Part shown: piece by piece, positions 55,014-64,000 of the stretch | Layout of the letters: each line of letters begins with the position of its first letter | Position numbering within the stretch: position 1 is the stretch's first letter | Source: Rhizobium rhizogenes | GTDB lineage: Bacteria; Pseudomonadota; Alphaproteobacteria; Rhizobiales; Rhizobiaceae | Direction: 5' to 3' | Assembly (NCBI RefSeq): GCF_002005205.3 | Contig: NZ_CP019702.2 | Coordinates: 372,001 to 436,000 of the forward strand | DNA: 64,000 nucleotides | Program-made: the position numbers and the translations under genes | Notes under the pieces: model-generated | Databases searched by the model: none | What the model was told of the DNA's origin: nothing | Seen by the model: only the letters and a program-made list of their open reading frames with translations

Positions 55014-56519
55014 TCAGAACAGGCGCTTCAGCGGCGTGGTTTCCGACTGCGGGCAAGGCTTCGTCGTATCGCTATTATCGGCGGGCCGGTTGCGAAGGGC
55101 CGCATAATAGGCGTTCTTCTGTTCGTACATGTTCATATCGGCGCGGCGCACCAGCGATTCCATCGTCTCGCCGGCCTCGCTGGTCGCCACCCCCAGCGAC
55201 AGGCTGAGCGGCGCGCTGGAATAGAACTGGTTGTTGATCTTCAGCAGTTCATAAACCGTCTCGACCATAGCCGCGGCGATCTGCCTGTCGGCGCCCGGAA
55301 GAAGGATGGTGAACTCATCCCCGCCGATGCGCGCCGCATGGTTCGGCGCGGTCACCACACCATTCAGCACCTCGCCCACACGCCGCAACAGGGCGTCGCC
55401 GGCATCGTGGCCAAGCTTGTCATTGGCGTCCTTCAGGCCGTTGAGATCGATGACGATGGCGGAAACCGGCCTGAGCGCGCTGCGCTCCAGCCGGTTCAGC
55501 TCGTCCGAATAGAAAGCGCGGTTGTGCAGCTTGGTCAGCACGTCGTGCTTGCCGAGATATTCCAGATAGGCTTCCGCCTTCTTGCGCGCGGTAATATCCG
55601 TCAGCGCCACCTGCACCAGCGACCAGTCATGCTCATGGCCGGGGAAGACGGAAAAATGCAGGAGAACGTGCCGCTCCGAACCGTCAAGCGCGTAGTTCAC
55701 CACCTCGCGATGGTGAGTGAGATTGCCGTTCCAGAGCTCCATCAGCTGCTCCCGGAACGGCTTTTCCATCTCGCCGCGGAAAATATCGCCGAGCCGTTGC
55801 AGCAGCACCTGCCGGTCCGGCGCGCAGAACAGGTCGAGTGTCGCACGGTTGACGTCGATGACGCGGATTTCGCTCATGCATTGCCGCACGAATTCGGGAT
55901 GCACATCCATGAACACCCGGAAATCGACAATGCCGCGATCCCTGACCTCCTCGATCAGCCGCCGCACGCGGCTGAAATCCTCCACCCACAGCGAGACCGG
56001 GGAATGCTTGAACATGCCCTCGGCATAACGGCGGTTGAAAAGCTCCTTGCGGCGGGCCTCCTCGCGCTCCGTCACATCTTCCGTGGTCAAAAGCAGCCGG
56101 CCAAGCGTTTCTTCGTGGCCGGGTATGACCGCGCCGCGCAGCTGGATATCGAGCCGCCTGCCGCCGATCGAATAATTCACCGCGTTGCTGGTAAATTCAG
56201 TCCTGCCCGCCCAGAGTTCGGAAAGCTCGTTCACATGGCTTTCCAGCATGTCATCGCGAAAAATCCGGTGGAGATTATCGACCAGATGCGCCTGGTCGCG
56301 GGCCTCGAACAGTTCCAGCGTCCTGGCATTGACCTGGATGACGCGGATTTTCTGCGAGCAGGCCGCCACCCGCGACAAATCCTCCAGAAGAAATGCCCTG
56401 ATATCCTCGACGCCCTGCGCCCGCCAGATATCGAACTGGCCCTTCACCTCGCTGAAATCCTCGATCCACATCGCCACGGGCGCAAGATTGAAGACATTGG
56501 TATCGATCGTCTCACTCAT
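55014..56519 (-). CDS. Diguanylate cyclase with two tandem PAS-like sensor domains
   Basis: A 501-residue cytoplasmic protein. Two similar modules, about residues 10-150 and 170-312, share the pattern PV(A/S)-(M/L)W(I/V)EDFS-V ... IRVI-VN-TL-LF ... F R-(D/G)-M ... ELW-G, clearly a tandem duplication of a PAS-like domain. A coiled linker (TARKKAEAYLEYLGKHD) leads to a GGDEF domain with intact IGGDEF near 397-402 and DLNGLKDANDKLGHDAGD substrate contacts, so it should make c-di-GMP. There are no membrane helices, so the signal is internal. The start ATG at 56519 is normal. It is convergent with the TetR gene at 54366, 18 bases apart. Confidence 0.9.
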   Translation of the reverse strand: MSETIDTNVFNLAPVAMWIEDFSEVKGQFDIWRAQGVEDIRAFLLEDLSRVAACSQKIRVIQVNARTLELFEARDQAHLVDNLHRIFRDDMLESHVNELSELWAGRTEFTSNAVNYSIGGRRLDIQLRGAVIPGHEETLGRLLLTTEDVTEREEARRKELFNRRYAEGMFKHSPVSLWVEDFSRVRRLIEEVRDRGIVDFRVFMDVHPEFVRQCMSEIRVIDVNRATLDLFCAPDRQVLLQRLGDIFRGEMEKPFREQLMELWNGNLTHHREVVNYALDGSERHVLLHFSVFPGHEHDWSLVQVALTDITARKKAEAYLEYLGKHDVLTKLHNRAFYSDELNRLERSALRPVSAIVIDLNGLKDANDKLGHDAGDALLRRVGEVLNGVVTAPNHAARIGGDEFTILLPGADRQIAAAMVETVYELLKINNQFYSSAPLSLSLGVATSEAGETMESLVRRADMNMYEQKNAYYAALRNRPADNSDTTKPCPQSETTPLKRLF

Positions 56520-56686
56520 ACGGGCAGTCTTCTCAAGGGTAGATGCGGGAGGATGCCAAATGATGCGGCACGGCGACGGCCATCCGCATATCAGGATTTA
56601 TTAGGGATATTCGATTTAACGCAAGCATTTATCGCGCAAGCCGCCGGATTGCGCGATAATTCATGGATTTCGCCGATGGATGCCGC

Positions 56687-57511
56687 TTACCAGAGCTTCA
56701 CGTGGCGGTTGACATCCTTGTAGAGCAGGTAGCGGAACCGGCCCGGTCCGCCCGCATAACAGGCCTGCGGGCAATAGGCGCGCAGCCACATGAAGTCGCC
56801 CGCCTCAACTTCCACCCAGTCCTCGTTCAGCCGGTAGACCGCCTTGCCCTCCAGCACATAAAGGCCGTGTTCCATCACATGGGTTTCCATGAAAGGAATG
56901 GTCGCGCCCGGCTCGAAGGTGACGATGTTGAGATGCATGTCGTAACGCACGTCTTCGGGATCGATGAAGCGCGTCGTCGCCCATTTGCCCTCGGTATCAG
57001 GCATGGCCGACATGGCGATCTCATCCTCATGCGAAAAGATCGCCGGCGGCGGCGCAAGCCCGTCAACCGCCTGAAACGCCTTGCGAACCCAATGGAACTT
57101 GACGGGTGCCTTGCCGGAGTTTTTGACCTGCCAGGAAGCACCGGCCGGCAGGTAGGCGAACGAGCCCTCCCGCAGCGCATGTTGCGCGCCCTCGAACGTT
57201 ACGGTCATCTCGCCTTCGACGACGAAGATCGCCGCCTGCGCCCGCTCATCCGGCTCCGGCCGCTCACTGCCGCCGCCCGGCTGCACTTCAACGATATATT
57301 GCGCGAAAGTCTCGGAAAAACCCGTCATCGGCCGGGCGATGATCCAGGCCCGCGTGCCGGTCCAGTGCGGCAGCACGCTCGTCACGATATCGGACATCAC
57401 GGTCTTGGGAATGACCGCATAGGCGGTCTTGAAAACAGCCTTGCTCGACAGCAGTTCCGTCTGCCCCGGCAGACCGCCCATATCCGAATAATATCTCTTC
57501 ATTTCAGCCAT
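56687..57511 (-). CDS. allE: (S)-ureidoglycine aminohydrolase (YlbA/AllE type bicupin)
   Basis: Releases ammonia from (S)-ureidoglycine in the purine/allantoin route, after allantoate amidohydrolase. The protein (274 residues from ATG 57511) is a bicupin; the second cupin carries the Mn-binding set in EPGATIPFMETHVMEHGLYVLEGKAVYRLNEDWVEVEAGDFMWLRAYCPQACYAGGPGRFRYLLYKDVNRH, which is diagnostic of the family. TTG 57523 and ATG 57502 are alternative starts. Other allantoin genes are not in the window; the LDH2/MDH2-type dehydrogenase at 61174 could be a ureidoglycolate dehydrogenase, but that is open. Confidence 0.9.
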   Translation of the reverse strand: MAEMKRYYSDMGGLPGQTELLSSKAVFKTAYAVIPKTVMSDIVTSVLPHWTGTRAWIIARPMTGFSETFAQYIVEVQPGGGSERPEPDERAQAAIFVVEGEMTVTFEGAQHALREGSFAYLPAGASWQVKNSGKAPVKFHWVRKAFQAVDGLAPPPAIFSHEDEIAMSAMPDTEGKWATTRFIDPEDVRYDMHLNIVTFEPGATIPFMETHVMEHGLYVLEGKAVYRLNEDWVEVEAGDFMWLRAYCPQACYAGGPGRFRYLLYKDVNRHVKLW

Positions 57512-57622
57512 TCCATTCTGCAACGCATCAGGCGCGGATTCTTAAGGCCGCGACGGGGTTTAATCAAATGGTTATTGGCGAAGGGGCGAGTGACGGAATG
57601 GGGCACGACGTCGCCCCGCCTT

Positions 57623-57743
57623 TCTTCTCCCCGCCGGGGAGAAGGTGGCCCGAAGGATCGGATGAGGGGGCAAGGCCAGCGATAGACCGCCCCCTCGCCC
57701 CCCTCATCCCGCTGCCGCGACCTTCTCCCCGGCGGGGAGAAGA
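57623..57743. repeat. Inverted repeat element, type E
   Basis: Outer arms CTTCTCCCCGCCGGGGAGAAGGT and the complement ACCTTCTCCCCGGCGGGGAGAAG; each arm is itself a hairpin. A middle pair GATGAGGGGG / CCCCCTCATC lies inside. It fills the gap between the aminohydrolase and methyltransferase genes. Confidence 0.85.
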
Positions 57744-57797
57744 AACACGCGGCACGCGCTCGTTCCCACGAAGGAATATCGGGCGCGGCTTTCTATC

Positions 57798-58844
57798 TCA
57801 CGCCTTCTTACGCATCGTCGCATAGACGATATTGTGGTTCTCGCCGAAGAAAACCTCCGCCTCGATACTTGCAGGATCGGCGCTGGCATTGACGATCCGC
57901 CACATATCCGCCTTCGAGCGCAACAGCAGCGCCCAGTTCATGAAGGTCTCCATATAGCCGTCGACGACGATATCCTCGGAGAAGTTGGCGAAGAGGAACA
58001 TGCCGCCGGGCTTGAGCATCTCCATGCAGCGCCGCGTCAGCTTGATCGCCACACGGTCGTTCAGATAATCGTAGAGGCCGGCGGCATAGACCAGATCGAA
58101 GGTGCCGAGTTCCTGCGTGCGCAGGACGATGTCGCGCACCGAACCGTCGATCGCCTCGACACCGCGGCCGCCGAAATCGCGGGTGACGGAACCGACGCTG
58201 AGGGGGTCCTGATCGAGCGCCACCCAACGCCGCAGCTTCCCCTCCTTCAGCGCGACCGAAGCATCGGCCTCGCGCAGGTGACCGGAGGCGATGGTGAGGA
58301 TTTCCGTCTCCGTTCCGTGCCGCGCGGCGGCCTCATCGACGAAACGTGTCAGCAGATCGCGGCGCTCGCGCACGGCAACCGAGGAACTGGCATCCCTTGT
58401 ATAATCGTAAAGTGCCGCCCCGAGCGGCGAGGCGTTCGCCACCAGCGAGGCAACGCTGTCGTGGCCATAGATGAAATCGAGCAGCTGGGCATCGCCCGAA
58501 TACCCCCTCGGCTTTTCGAACGACCACCGGGTGAAGGGATCTTCGAGAAACCGTTCCGAAACGGAGTGATTCTGCACCAGCGAAATCAGTTCCGCCCACA
58601 CGCTTGAGTGGAGTTTATCTCTTAGACCATGCAGTGCGCCCGCCGTTCGATGTATTATCTCACGTGCTGAAACGCCATTGTCGAATTGCTGCTGTGCCAA
58701 TTCGAGAATGATGGCCACCTCTGCTTTCGCAACTGCGAAATGCTCATCGAATGTTTCCGTTCTGCGCGCAAAAATCTCTTTTGCGACAGTATCCGGGGTG
58801 ATCAGACTTGCCCCGTCCAGATTTTTCTTCTTTACCCGCACCAC
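57798..58844 (-). CDS. Class I SAM-dependent methyltransferase-like protein, possibly PhcB-type
   Basis: A 348-residue protein. The C-terminal half (residues about 165-340) is a Rossmann methyltransferase: ILTIASGHLREAD as the SAM-binding loop, RWVALDQDPLSV with the acidic ribose contact, FDLVYAAGLYDYLND and MLKPGGMFLFANFSED. The N-terminal half is helical, with DPFTRWSFEKPRGYSGDAQLLDFIYGHDS. That arrangement recalls proteins annotated as extracellular-factor (3-hydroxypalmitic acid methyl ester) synthesis methyltransferases; I hold this at low confidence. The start is set at GTG 58844 (58841 is equally possible) because GGAGG lies just upstream; a GTG at 58865 falls in a palindrome. Confidence 0.75.
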   Translation of the reverse strand: MVRVKKKNLDGASLITPDTVAKEIFARRTETFDEHFAVAKAEVAIILELAQQQFDNGVSAREIIHRTAGALHGLRDKLHSSVWAELISLVQNHSVSERFLEDPFTRWSFEKPRGYSGDAQLLDFIYGHDSVASLVANASPLGAALYDYTRDASSSVAVRERRDLLTRFVDEAAARHGTETEILTIASGHLREADASVALKEGKLRRWVALDQDPLSVGSVTRDFGGRGVEAIDGSVRDIVLRTQELGTFDLVYAAGLYDYLNDRVAIKLTRRCMEMLKPGGMFLFANFSEDIVVDGYMETFMNWALLLRSKADMWRIVNASADPASIEAEVFFGENHNIVYATMRKKA

Positions 58845-58858
58845 TTCAGCCTCCAGTA

Positions 58859-58873
58859 TTAACACATTGTTAA
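58859..58873. promoter_or_regulatory. Palindrome upstream of the methyltransferase gene, candidate operator
   Basis: TTAAC-ACATT-GTTAA, perfect five-base arms, 15 bases from the proposed GTG start. It lies at the edge of the 304-base divergent region between the methyltransferase and GGDEF-EAL genes. The rest of that region is AT-rich, with no gene that I can support. Confidence 0.35.
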
Positions 58874-59148
58874 CTATACGTTTCTGGGAGACGGAAGGCC
58901 ACTCGCTTTCGATTTTTGAGCGGTGTAGGGATAGATTAGTACATTAGCGTATTTTTTTGGTCACACTCTTGGGCAGAGGAGAAAGCAAATACGCGGTTTA
59001 GCGAAACTTAATGTTGCGAACGTATGATGCGTTCTTCCTTTCCATGTTCTGCCAAGGCATCGGCAGAGATTGGCAGGAACCCGCACCGGGCGCGAAAGCA
59101 CACGGAAAAGTGGAATAAGCAGTTACTTGATAAAGTATACGCAACACT

Positions 59149-61155
59149 ATGGGAAAGTGCATGAGGCACACATTGGGAGAGGTGGGTGGACAGCAGGATG
59201 ATCGGCGGCCGGACTCCCGGTTTTCTGATGAGCTTCTTGCCCTCTACCAGCAGGAAGGCGAACGCAGCCGCCGTGGCTCCATCCGACAGGGCCTCTGGAC
59301 GGCCGTTTTCATCTATCTGCTGTTTGCCATCACCGACATCATTCTGATACCCGATGTCGCTCTTTACGCCATCATCGCCCGCCTGCTCGTGGCGCTGTCG
59401 GCACTGCTGACGCTGGAAATACAGCTGCGCAGGGGCGCCAGCACGTCAGCGCTGGACCTCACCTGCGCGGCGGCGCTGGTGATGGGCTATATCGGCTGGC
59501 TGCTGCCGTCGCTCTTGACCGACAATCTCGAAAACATGTCCTATTACATGGTTTTCGGGACGATCTTCATGATGGGCGCCAACCTGTTCTTCACGTTCCG
59601 CTTCCATCTGTCGCTCGTGTCTTCCGGCATCATTCTCGTCACCTATTTTCTGGCGGTGATGCAGTTTCCCGAAGATATGTTCTACAAGCTGGCCTTCGGC
59701 ACCTTCTATATTTCCTGCTTCGTCTTCACGTCCTATGTGAACTGGAACCTGAACCGGGAACGCTACCACGTCTTCCTCAACGGGCTGGAAGCCAAGGCCC
59801 AGCAGAAGGCGGCGGACGAACGCGGCCAGGCGCTGCTGCGGCTTTCGAATACGGATTCCCTGACGGGCCTGCAAAACCGCCGCTCCATCGACCATCACCT
59901 GCGCCTGCTATGGGACAACTGGAGCAAAAAGGAGGAGGGTTTTGCCGTTCTCCTCATCGATGTCGATTTCTTCAAGAAATATAACGACCGCTACGGCCAC
60001 CAGGAAGGCGACAAATGCCTGGTGACGGTGGGCAACGCGCTGCAGGACGCAATCTCTGGACAGGGTGCCTCCATCGGCCGTTATGGCGGTGAGGAATTCA
60101 TCGTGCTCGCCCCCTTCCGCTCCAAGCAGCAGGTTGGCGAGCTTGCCGAAACGATCCGCCACACGGTCGAGGACCTGTCGCTTGCCCACGACCAGCGCCG
60201 GGACGGCACCTTCGTCGTCACCGTCAGCATCGGCGCCTCCTTCACCCGCCCCAATCCGGACGGCAAGCTGGAGAAGATCATCAACGAGGCCGACCGGGCG
60301 CTCTACATCGCCAAGGGCAATGGCCGCAACTGCATGAAGCTGTTCGATCCGGACGATCCGCAGACCAGCGACGAGACGGAAAACATCGCGGCTCTTCTGA
60401 AGATCGCCATTGCGGAAAACCTCATTTCCCTTGTCTACCAGCCGATCCTCAATGTCTCGACCAATGAAACGCCGGGCGCCGAAGCGCTGATGCGGCTTCG
60501 CCTGCTTGACGGCAGCGCCGTCTCGCCCGGCGTCTTCATCCCGATCGCCGAGCGCACCGGCACGATCATGGAACTCGGCCTCTGGACCATCAAGACCGTC
60601 TGCAAGCAGATCCTGGCCGATGACCGGGTGGGCGTGGTCAGCGTCAACGTATCCCCCATGCAGCTGAAAAATCCGGGCTTTGCCACCTCGGTTGCGGCAA
60701 TCCTCGTCGAGGCCGGCATCGCCGGCAACAGGCTCGCCTTCGAGATCACCGAAGGTCTGGATATGGAGATGCATTCGGATGTGCTGCGCTGCCTGAACGA
60801 CCTGAAAACGCTCGGCATCAACATCTGGCTCGATGATTTCGGAACGGGTTTTGCCGGCCTTTCCTGGCTGCGCATGACCGATTTCGACACCGTCAAGATC
60901 GACCGCTCCTTCCTGCACGACAGCAACACGCCGCGCGGCCGGGCAATGCTGCAGGACATGATCCGCCTCATCCGCAATCGCGGCCACAAGATCCTTATCG
61001 AAGGCGTGGAGACGGAAGAGCAGCTGCGGCTGGTGCGCCAGCTGGAGATCGATTATGCGCAGGGCTATTATCTCGGACGCCCGGTTGTCGCCGAAAGGCT
61101 GGGGGCGGCGAGAGCCCCCTATCCGCGTCCCAACATGCTGCTGCGTCCCGCCTGA
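59149..61155 (+). CDS. Membrane GGDEF-EAL protein (c-di-GMP turnover)
   Basis: A 668-residue protein. Residues about 45-200 hold six hydrophobic helices without a large loop (WTAVFIYLLFAITDIILI, LYAIIARLLVALSALLTLEI, ALDLTCAAALVMGYIGWLL, MVFGTIFMMGANLFFTF, LVSSGIILVTYFLAVM, FGTFYISCFVFTSYV), a sensor seen in several diguanylate cyclases. The GGDEF domain has active-site YGGEEF near 311-316; the EAL domain has GAEALMRL near 444, FEITEGLDME, LDDFGTGFAGLSWL, KIDRSFL and EGVETEEQ. Both activities look intact. It is divergent from the methyltransferase gene. ATG 59161 is an alternative start. Confidence 0.9.
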   Translation: MGKCMRHTLGEVGGQQDDRRPDSRFSDELLALYQQEGERSRRGSIRQGLWTAVFIYLLFAITDIILIPDVALYAIIARLLVALSALLTLEIQLRRGASTSALDLTCAAALVMGYIGWLLPSLLTDNLENMSYYMVFGTIFMMGANLFFTFRFHLSLVSSGIILVTYFLAVMQFPEDMFYKLAFGTFYISCFVFTSYVNWNLNRERYHVFLNGLEAKAQQKAADERGQALLRLSNTDSLTGLQNRRSIDHHLRLLWDNWSKKEEGFAVLLIDVDFFKKYNDRYGHQEGDKCLVTVGNALQDAISGQGASIGRYGGEEFIVLAPFRSKQQVGELAETIRHTVEDLSLAHDQRRDGTFVVTVSIGASFTRPNPDGKLEKIINEADRALYIAKGNGRNCMKLFDPDDPQTSDETENIAALLKIAIAENLISLVYQPILNVSTNETPGAEALMRLRLLDGSAVSPGVFIPIAERTGTIMELGLWTIKTVCKQILADDRVGVVSVNVSPMQLKNPGFATSVAAILVEAGIAGNRLAFEITEGLDMEMHSDVLRCLNDLKTLGINIWLDDFGTGFAGLSWLRMTDFDTVKIDRSFLHDSNTPRGRAMLQDMIRLIRNRGHKILIEGVETEEQLRLVRQLEIDYAQGYYLGRPVVAERLGAARAPYPRPNMLLRPA

Positions 61156-61173
61156 CGGGCTGCGGCCCCTGCC

Positions 61174-62250
61174 TTAATGATAGGCGGGTGGCACGATCGA
61201 GAATTTCGACGCCAGCTCCGCAAAGGCCGTGCGGGTAACGGGATCGACAGGCGCGCCTTCCCTTTCCCGTCTTGCCGCCACCGCCCATTCCCGGTCGCCC
61301 GGCGCCATGACCTTGCAGTCCTGCCGCACCGGCGATCCGCGCAGCACCTCGAGATAACGTTTCATGCCCTCCTCGAACACCTCGCGCTCAAGGAAGGCTT
61401 CCGGCTTCAGCGCCAGAACGAAGGCTCCAAGGCCACGCGGCGTGGAAAAATCAGGGCCGCCCATGGGATCTATATCGAAACTGAGCTTCATGCCGCTGAG
61501 AACGGCGCTGAAAATCTCCACCATGCCCGCCAGTGCCGCCCCCTTGAAGCCGAATGCGCCGCCGAGCGGTGCCAGCATTTCAACGGCATGGGGGTTCTGC
61601 GTGTCGATGCCGTCGCCGTCAGATGCGACACCATCAGGCAATTGCTGTTCGAGGCTGCGGTAAAGCAGAACGCGATTATAGGGCACGGCACTGGTGGCCA
61701 TGTCCAGCAGCCAGGGCATGTCATCCGCCGCCGGCACACCCACGGCAATCGGATTGGTGCCGTGAAAGCGCATCGCGCCATCATGCAGGCGCACGAAACT
61801 GTCGGAATTGCAGAAGGCAAGGCCGATATAACCCTTCCGCGCCGCTTCCAGCGCATAGGCGCCGGCCGGGCCAAAATGCGAGGAATTGCGGATCGCCACC
61901 GCGCCGATGCCGAATTTTTCGGCCAGCGCCATGGCATTGTCCATCGCCGCATAGGTGGCGCGGGCGCCGTGGGCATGGTCGGCATCGATGGTCTCCACCG
62001 CGCCGAAGCCGGAGACGCGGCGAATCTGCGGCCGCCGATTGAGACGTCCGCCTTCAAGGGCGGTGATGTAGTGGGCAAGCAGGCGCACGCCGTGGCTGTC
62101 GACACCGAGCCTTGTGCCATGCATCATGGCGCGGGTTGCGGCATCGGCCGTCTCGTCATCCGTGCCGGCGGCGAGGAAGGTGCTGCGGCAGAACCGCTCC
62201 AGCTCATCCAGCCTTGCAAGAACGGCGACGTTTTCATTGCTGTGCGACAT
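61174..62250 (-). CDS. LDH2/MDH2-family NAD(P)-dependent oxidoreductase
   Basis: A 358-residue protein of the malate/L-lactate dehydrogenase type 2 family, which lacks a normal Rossmann fold. Visible signatures are HGTRLGVDSHGVRLLAHYITALEGGRLN, with the substrate-binding SHG; AIRNSSHFGPAGAYALEAARKGYIGLAFCNSD, with catalytic His; and GTNPIAVGVPAADDMPWLLDMATSAVPYNRV. Family members include ureidoglycolate dehydrogenase, malate or sulfolactate dehydrogenases and piperideine-2-carboxylate reductases, so the substrate is open. ATG 62250 has GGGAGGG seven bases upstream. It is convergent with the GGDEF-EAL gene, 18 bases apart. Confidence 0.87.
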   Translation of the reverse strand: MSHSNENVAVLARLDELERFCRSTFLAAGTDDETADAATRAMMHGTRLGVDSHGVRLLAHYITALEGGRLNRRPQIRRVSGFGAVETIDADHAHGARATYAAMDNAMALAEKFGIGAVAIRNSSHFGPAGAYALEAARKGYIGLAFCNSDSFVRLHDGAMRFHGTNPIAVGVPAADDMPWLLDMATSAVPYNRVLLYRSLEQQLPDGVASDGDGIDTQNPHAVEMLAPLGGAFGFKGAALAGMVEIFSAVLSGMKLSFDIDPMGGPDFSTPRGLGAFVLALKPEAFLEREVFEEGMKRYLEVLRGSPVRQDCKVMAPGDREWAVAARREREGAPVDPVTRTAFAELASKFSIVPPAYH

Positions 62251-62341
62251 GCGGGGAACCCTCCCGATTCCAGAATCCATGCCGCACAGGCTATTCACGG
62301 AGCGCGTTTTTGCAATCGAATATCGCGTCCCGAATAATCAA

Positions 62342-64000
62342 TCAGTCGTCCGCGCCCATGGCATCATAGGGATCGCGCTCACCGGCGATGATGGCGCGCT
62401 TGCCGACATGGTTTGCAGGGCCGACAATGCCTTCCTGCTCCATGCGCTCCACCAGCGAGGCGGCGCGGTTATAGCCGACCGACAGGCGGCGCTGGATATA
62501 GGACGTAGAGCACTTCTTGTCGCGCATCACCACCTTGACGGCCTTTTCATAGAGATCGTCGCTGTCGTCGTCGCCCATCGAGGTCTTGTCGAAAACAGCC
62601 GTATCCTCTTCCGCCTCTTCATCCGCGTCTTCAGCGTCTTCGGTAACGGTGCCGAGATATTCCGGCCGGCCCTGCGTCTTCAGATGCGCCACGACCTTTT
62701 CCACTTCCTCATCCGATACGAACGGGCCGTGGACACGGGCGATGCGGCCGCCGCCCATCATGTGCAGCATATCGCCCTGGCCGAGCAGATGCTCCGCACC
62801 CTGTTCGCCAAGGATGGTGCGGCTGTCGATTTTCGACGTCACCTGGAAGGAGATGCGGGTCGGGAAGTTCGCCTTGATCGTGCCGGTGATGACATCGACC
62901 GAAGGACGCTGCGTGGCCATGATGAGGTGGATGCCGGCGGCGCGCGCCATCTGCGCCAGGCGCTGGATCGCCCCTTCTATCTCCTTGCCCGCGACCATCA
63001 TCAGGTCGGCCATCTCGTCAACGATGACGACGATGTAAGGCATGGCCGTAAGGTCCATTTCCTCCTGCTCGTAAACCGCCTCGCCGGTGGCGCGGTCGAA
63101 GCCGGTCTGCACGTTGCAGAATACCGTTTCGCCCTTGGCGCGGGCAGCGGCTGCCCTTGCATTATAACCGTCGATATTGCGCACACCGAGACGCGACATC
63201 TTGCGATAGCGGTCTTCCATTTCGCGCACGGCCCATTTCAGCGCCATGACCGCCTTTTTCGGATCGGTAACAACCGGCGTCAACAGATGCGGAATGCCGT
63301 CATAAACCGACAGTTCAAGCATTTTCGGATCGACCATGATCAGGCGGCATTCTTCCGGCTTCAGACGGTAGAGCAGCGACAGGATCATGGTGTTGATGGC
63401 AACCGACTTGCCGGAACCGGTGGTGCCGGCGACCAGCAGATGCGGCATCTTCGCCAGTTCGGCAATGACCGGTTCGCCGCCGATGGTCTTGCCAAGGCAG
63501 AGCGCGAGCTTCTGGCGGGTTTCGGCATAGTCGTTCGCTTCGATCAATTCGCGCAGATAGACCGTTTCGCGCACCGGGTTCGGCAGTTCGATGCCGATGA
63601 CATTGCGGCCGGGCACGACGGCGACACGGGCCGAGAGCGCCGACATGGAGCGGGCGATATCATCGGACAGACCGATGACGCGCGAGGATTTGACGCCGGG
63701 GGCGGGCTCGAACTCGTAAAGCGTCACGACCGGGCCGGGGCGGACATCGATGATTTCGCCCTTGATGCCGAAATCCTCAAGCACGCTTTCCAGAAGCCCG
63801 GCGCTCTGTTCCAGCGCTTCGGGCGTCATGGTCGTGGTCTGCTGGACGCGGGCTTCCTGCAGGAGATCGATGGAGGGATATTGATATTCTCCCTCGGCAA
63901 AGACCGGCGCTTCGCGGAACATCGGCTGCGAAGCCTGAATGGGTGCGCGTGGCGTGAAGCGCGGCTCTGCCGTTATTCTTTCCGCTGGCTGGGCCTGCTC
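62342..64000 (-). CDS. ftsK: DNA translocase FtsK, C-terminal part (continues beyond the window)
   Basis: Septal DNA pump that clears and resolves chromosome ends before division. The frame is open to the last base of the window, so at least 552 residues are seen and the N-terminal membrane domain lies outside. The visible part has the alpha/beta motor domains with Walker [10 protein letters not shown] and Walker [15 protein letters not shown], the [12 protein letters not shown] and [23 protein letters not shown] motifs, an acidic linker, and the winged-helix gamma domain ([39 protein letters not shown]) that reads KOPS sites. All motor motifs are intact. An apparent ATG at 63922 is internal. 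Confidence 0.95.
   Translation of the reverse strand, partial: EQAQPAERITAEPRFTPRAPIQASQPMFREAPVFAEGEYQYPSIDLLQEARVQQTTTMTPEALEQSAGLLESVLEDFGIKGEIIDVRPGPVVTLYEFEPAPGVKSSRVIGLSDDIARSMSALSARVAVVPGRNVIGIELPNPVRETVYLRELIEANDYAETRQKLALCLGKTIGGEPVIAELAKMPHLLVAGTTGSGKSVAINTMILSLLYRLKPEECRLIMVDPKMLELSVYDGIPHLLTPVVTDPKKAVMALKWAVREMEDRYRKMSRLGVRNIDGYNARAAAARAKGETVFCNVQTGFDRATGEAVYEQEEMDLTAMPYIVVIVDEMADLMMVAGKEIEGAIQRLAQMARAAGIHLIMATQRPSVDVITGTIKANFPTRISFQVTSKIDSRTILGEQGAEHLLGQGDMLHMMGGGRIARVHGPFVSDEEVEKVVAHLKTQGRPEYLGTVTEDAEDADEEAEEDTAVFDKTSMGDDDSDDLYEKAVKVVMRDKKCSTSYIQRRLSVGYNRAASLVERMEQEGIVGPANHVGKRAIIAGERDPYDAMGADD

Overview
The window is dense with genes, GC-rich, and alphaproteobacterial, almost certainly from the Agrobacterium/Rhizobium group. 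Four things point there. The family 1 beta-glucosidase at 35071-36450 is nearly identical, as I remember it, to the characterised Agrobacterium enzyme Abg. The intergenic gaps carry 75-120 bp palindromic mosaic repeats of the rhizobial RIME type. The inositol catabolic operon has a rhizobial RpiR-type regulator with a GGAA-N6-TTCC operator. The ornithine decarboxylase has a very long leader. I see no tRNA, rRNA, CRISPR array, prophage or complete insertion sequence. It looks like chromosomal, metabolically accessory DNA; a secondary (linear) chromosome is my inference from gene content.

Layout. 1-1500: end of a branched-chain amino-acid type ABC transporter operon (permease tail, LivG, LivF). 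1500-2130: a small GIY-YIG protein between two direct copies of a mosaic repeat. 2186-10330: inositol catabolism (iolR, iolC, iolD, iolE, iolB, then a Gfo/Idh/MocA dehydrogenase). 10.5-14.4 kb: a 2-hydroxyacid dehydrogenase, LacI and MarR regulators, and a creatininase-family amidohydrolase. 14.4-17.1 kb: a His-rich CobW/COG0523 metal GTPase and a WD40 protein. 17.3-24.4 kb: sugar-efflux-like MFS, surface beta-barrels, a small secreted protein, DUF1007 plus NicO metal transport, and a GNAT. 24.6-28.7 kb: DUF533, KDPG aldolase, overlapping CYTH and CHAD genes, TrhO. 28.8-34.8 kb: a GGDEF-EAL protein, the metNIQ methionine importer, a nitroreductase. 35-41 kb: beta-glucosidase, a MarR-MFS pair sharing a palindromic operator, another MFS, a GNAT. 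41.1-43.7 kb: ornithine decarboxylase with long leader, LysR. 43.9-47.6 kb: a sugar ABC importer. 47.7-52.9 kb: a TetR/AcrR-RND efflux operon with an AcrR-type operator. 53.2-55 kb: GAPDH paralogue divergent from a TetR. 55-61.2 kb: two c-di-GMP enzymes around an ureidoglycine aminohydrolase and a methyltransferase. 61.2-64 kb: an LDH2/MDH2-type dehydrogenase and the C-terminal part of FtsK, which runs off the window.

The genes most clearly work as modules. IolR should repress iolCDEB until an inositol breakdown intermediate is present. The AcrR-like repressor should control the RND pump through the 24-bp site upstream of the membrane fusion protein gene. The 38.4-kb MarR should control itself and the adjacent MFS through CGGGTATATACCCG sites. 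The least explained items are the odc leader with its short upstream ORF, the 19-codon leader ORF before the sugar ABC ATPase, the c-di-GMP/methyltransferase neighbourhood, and the mosaic repeats.
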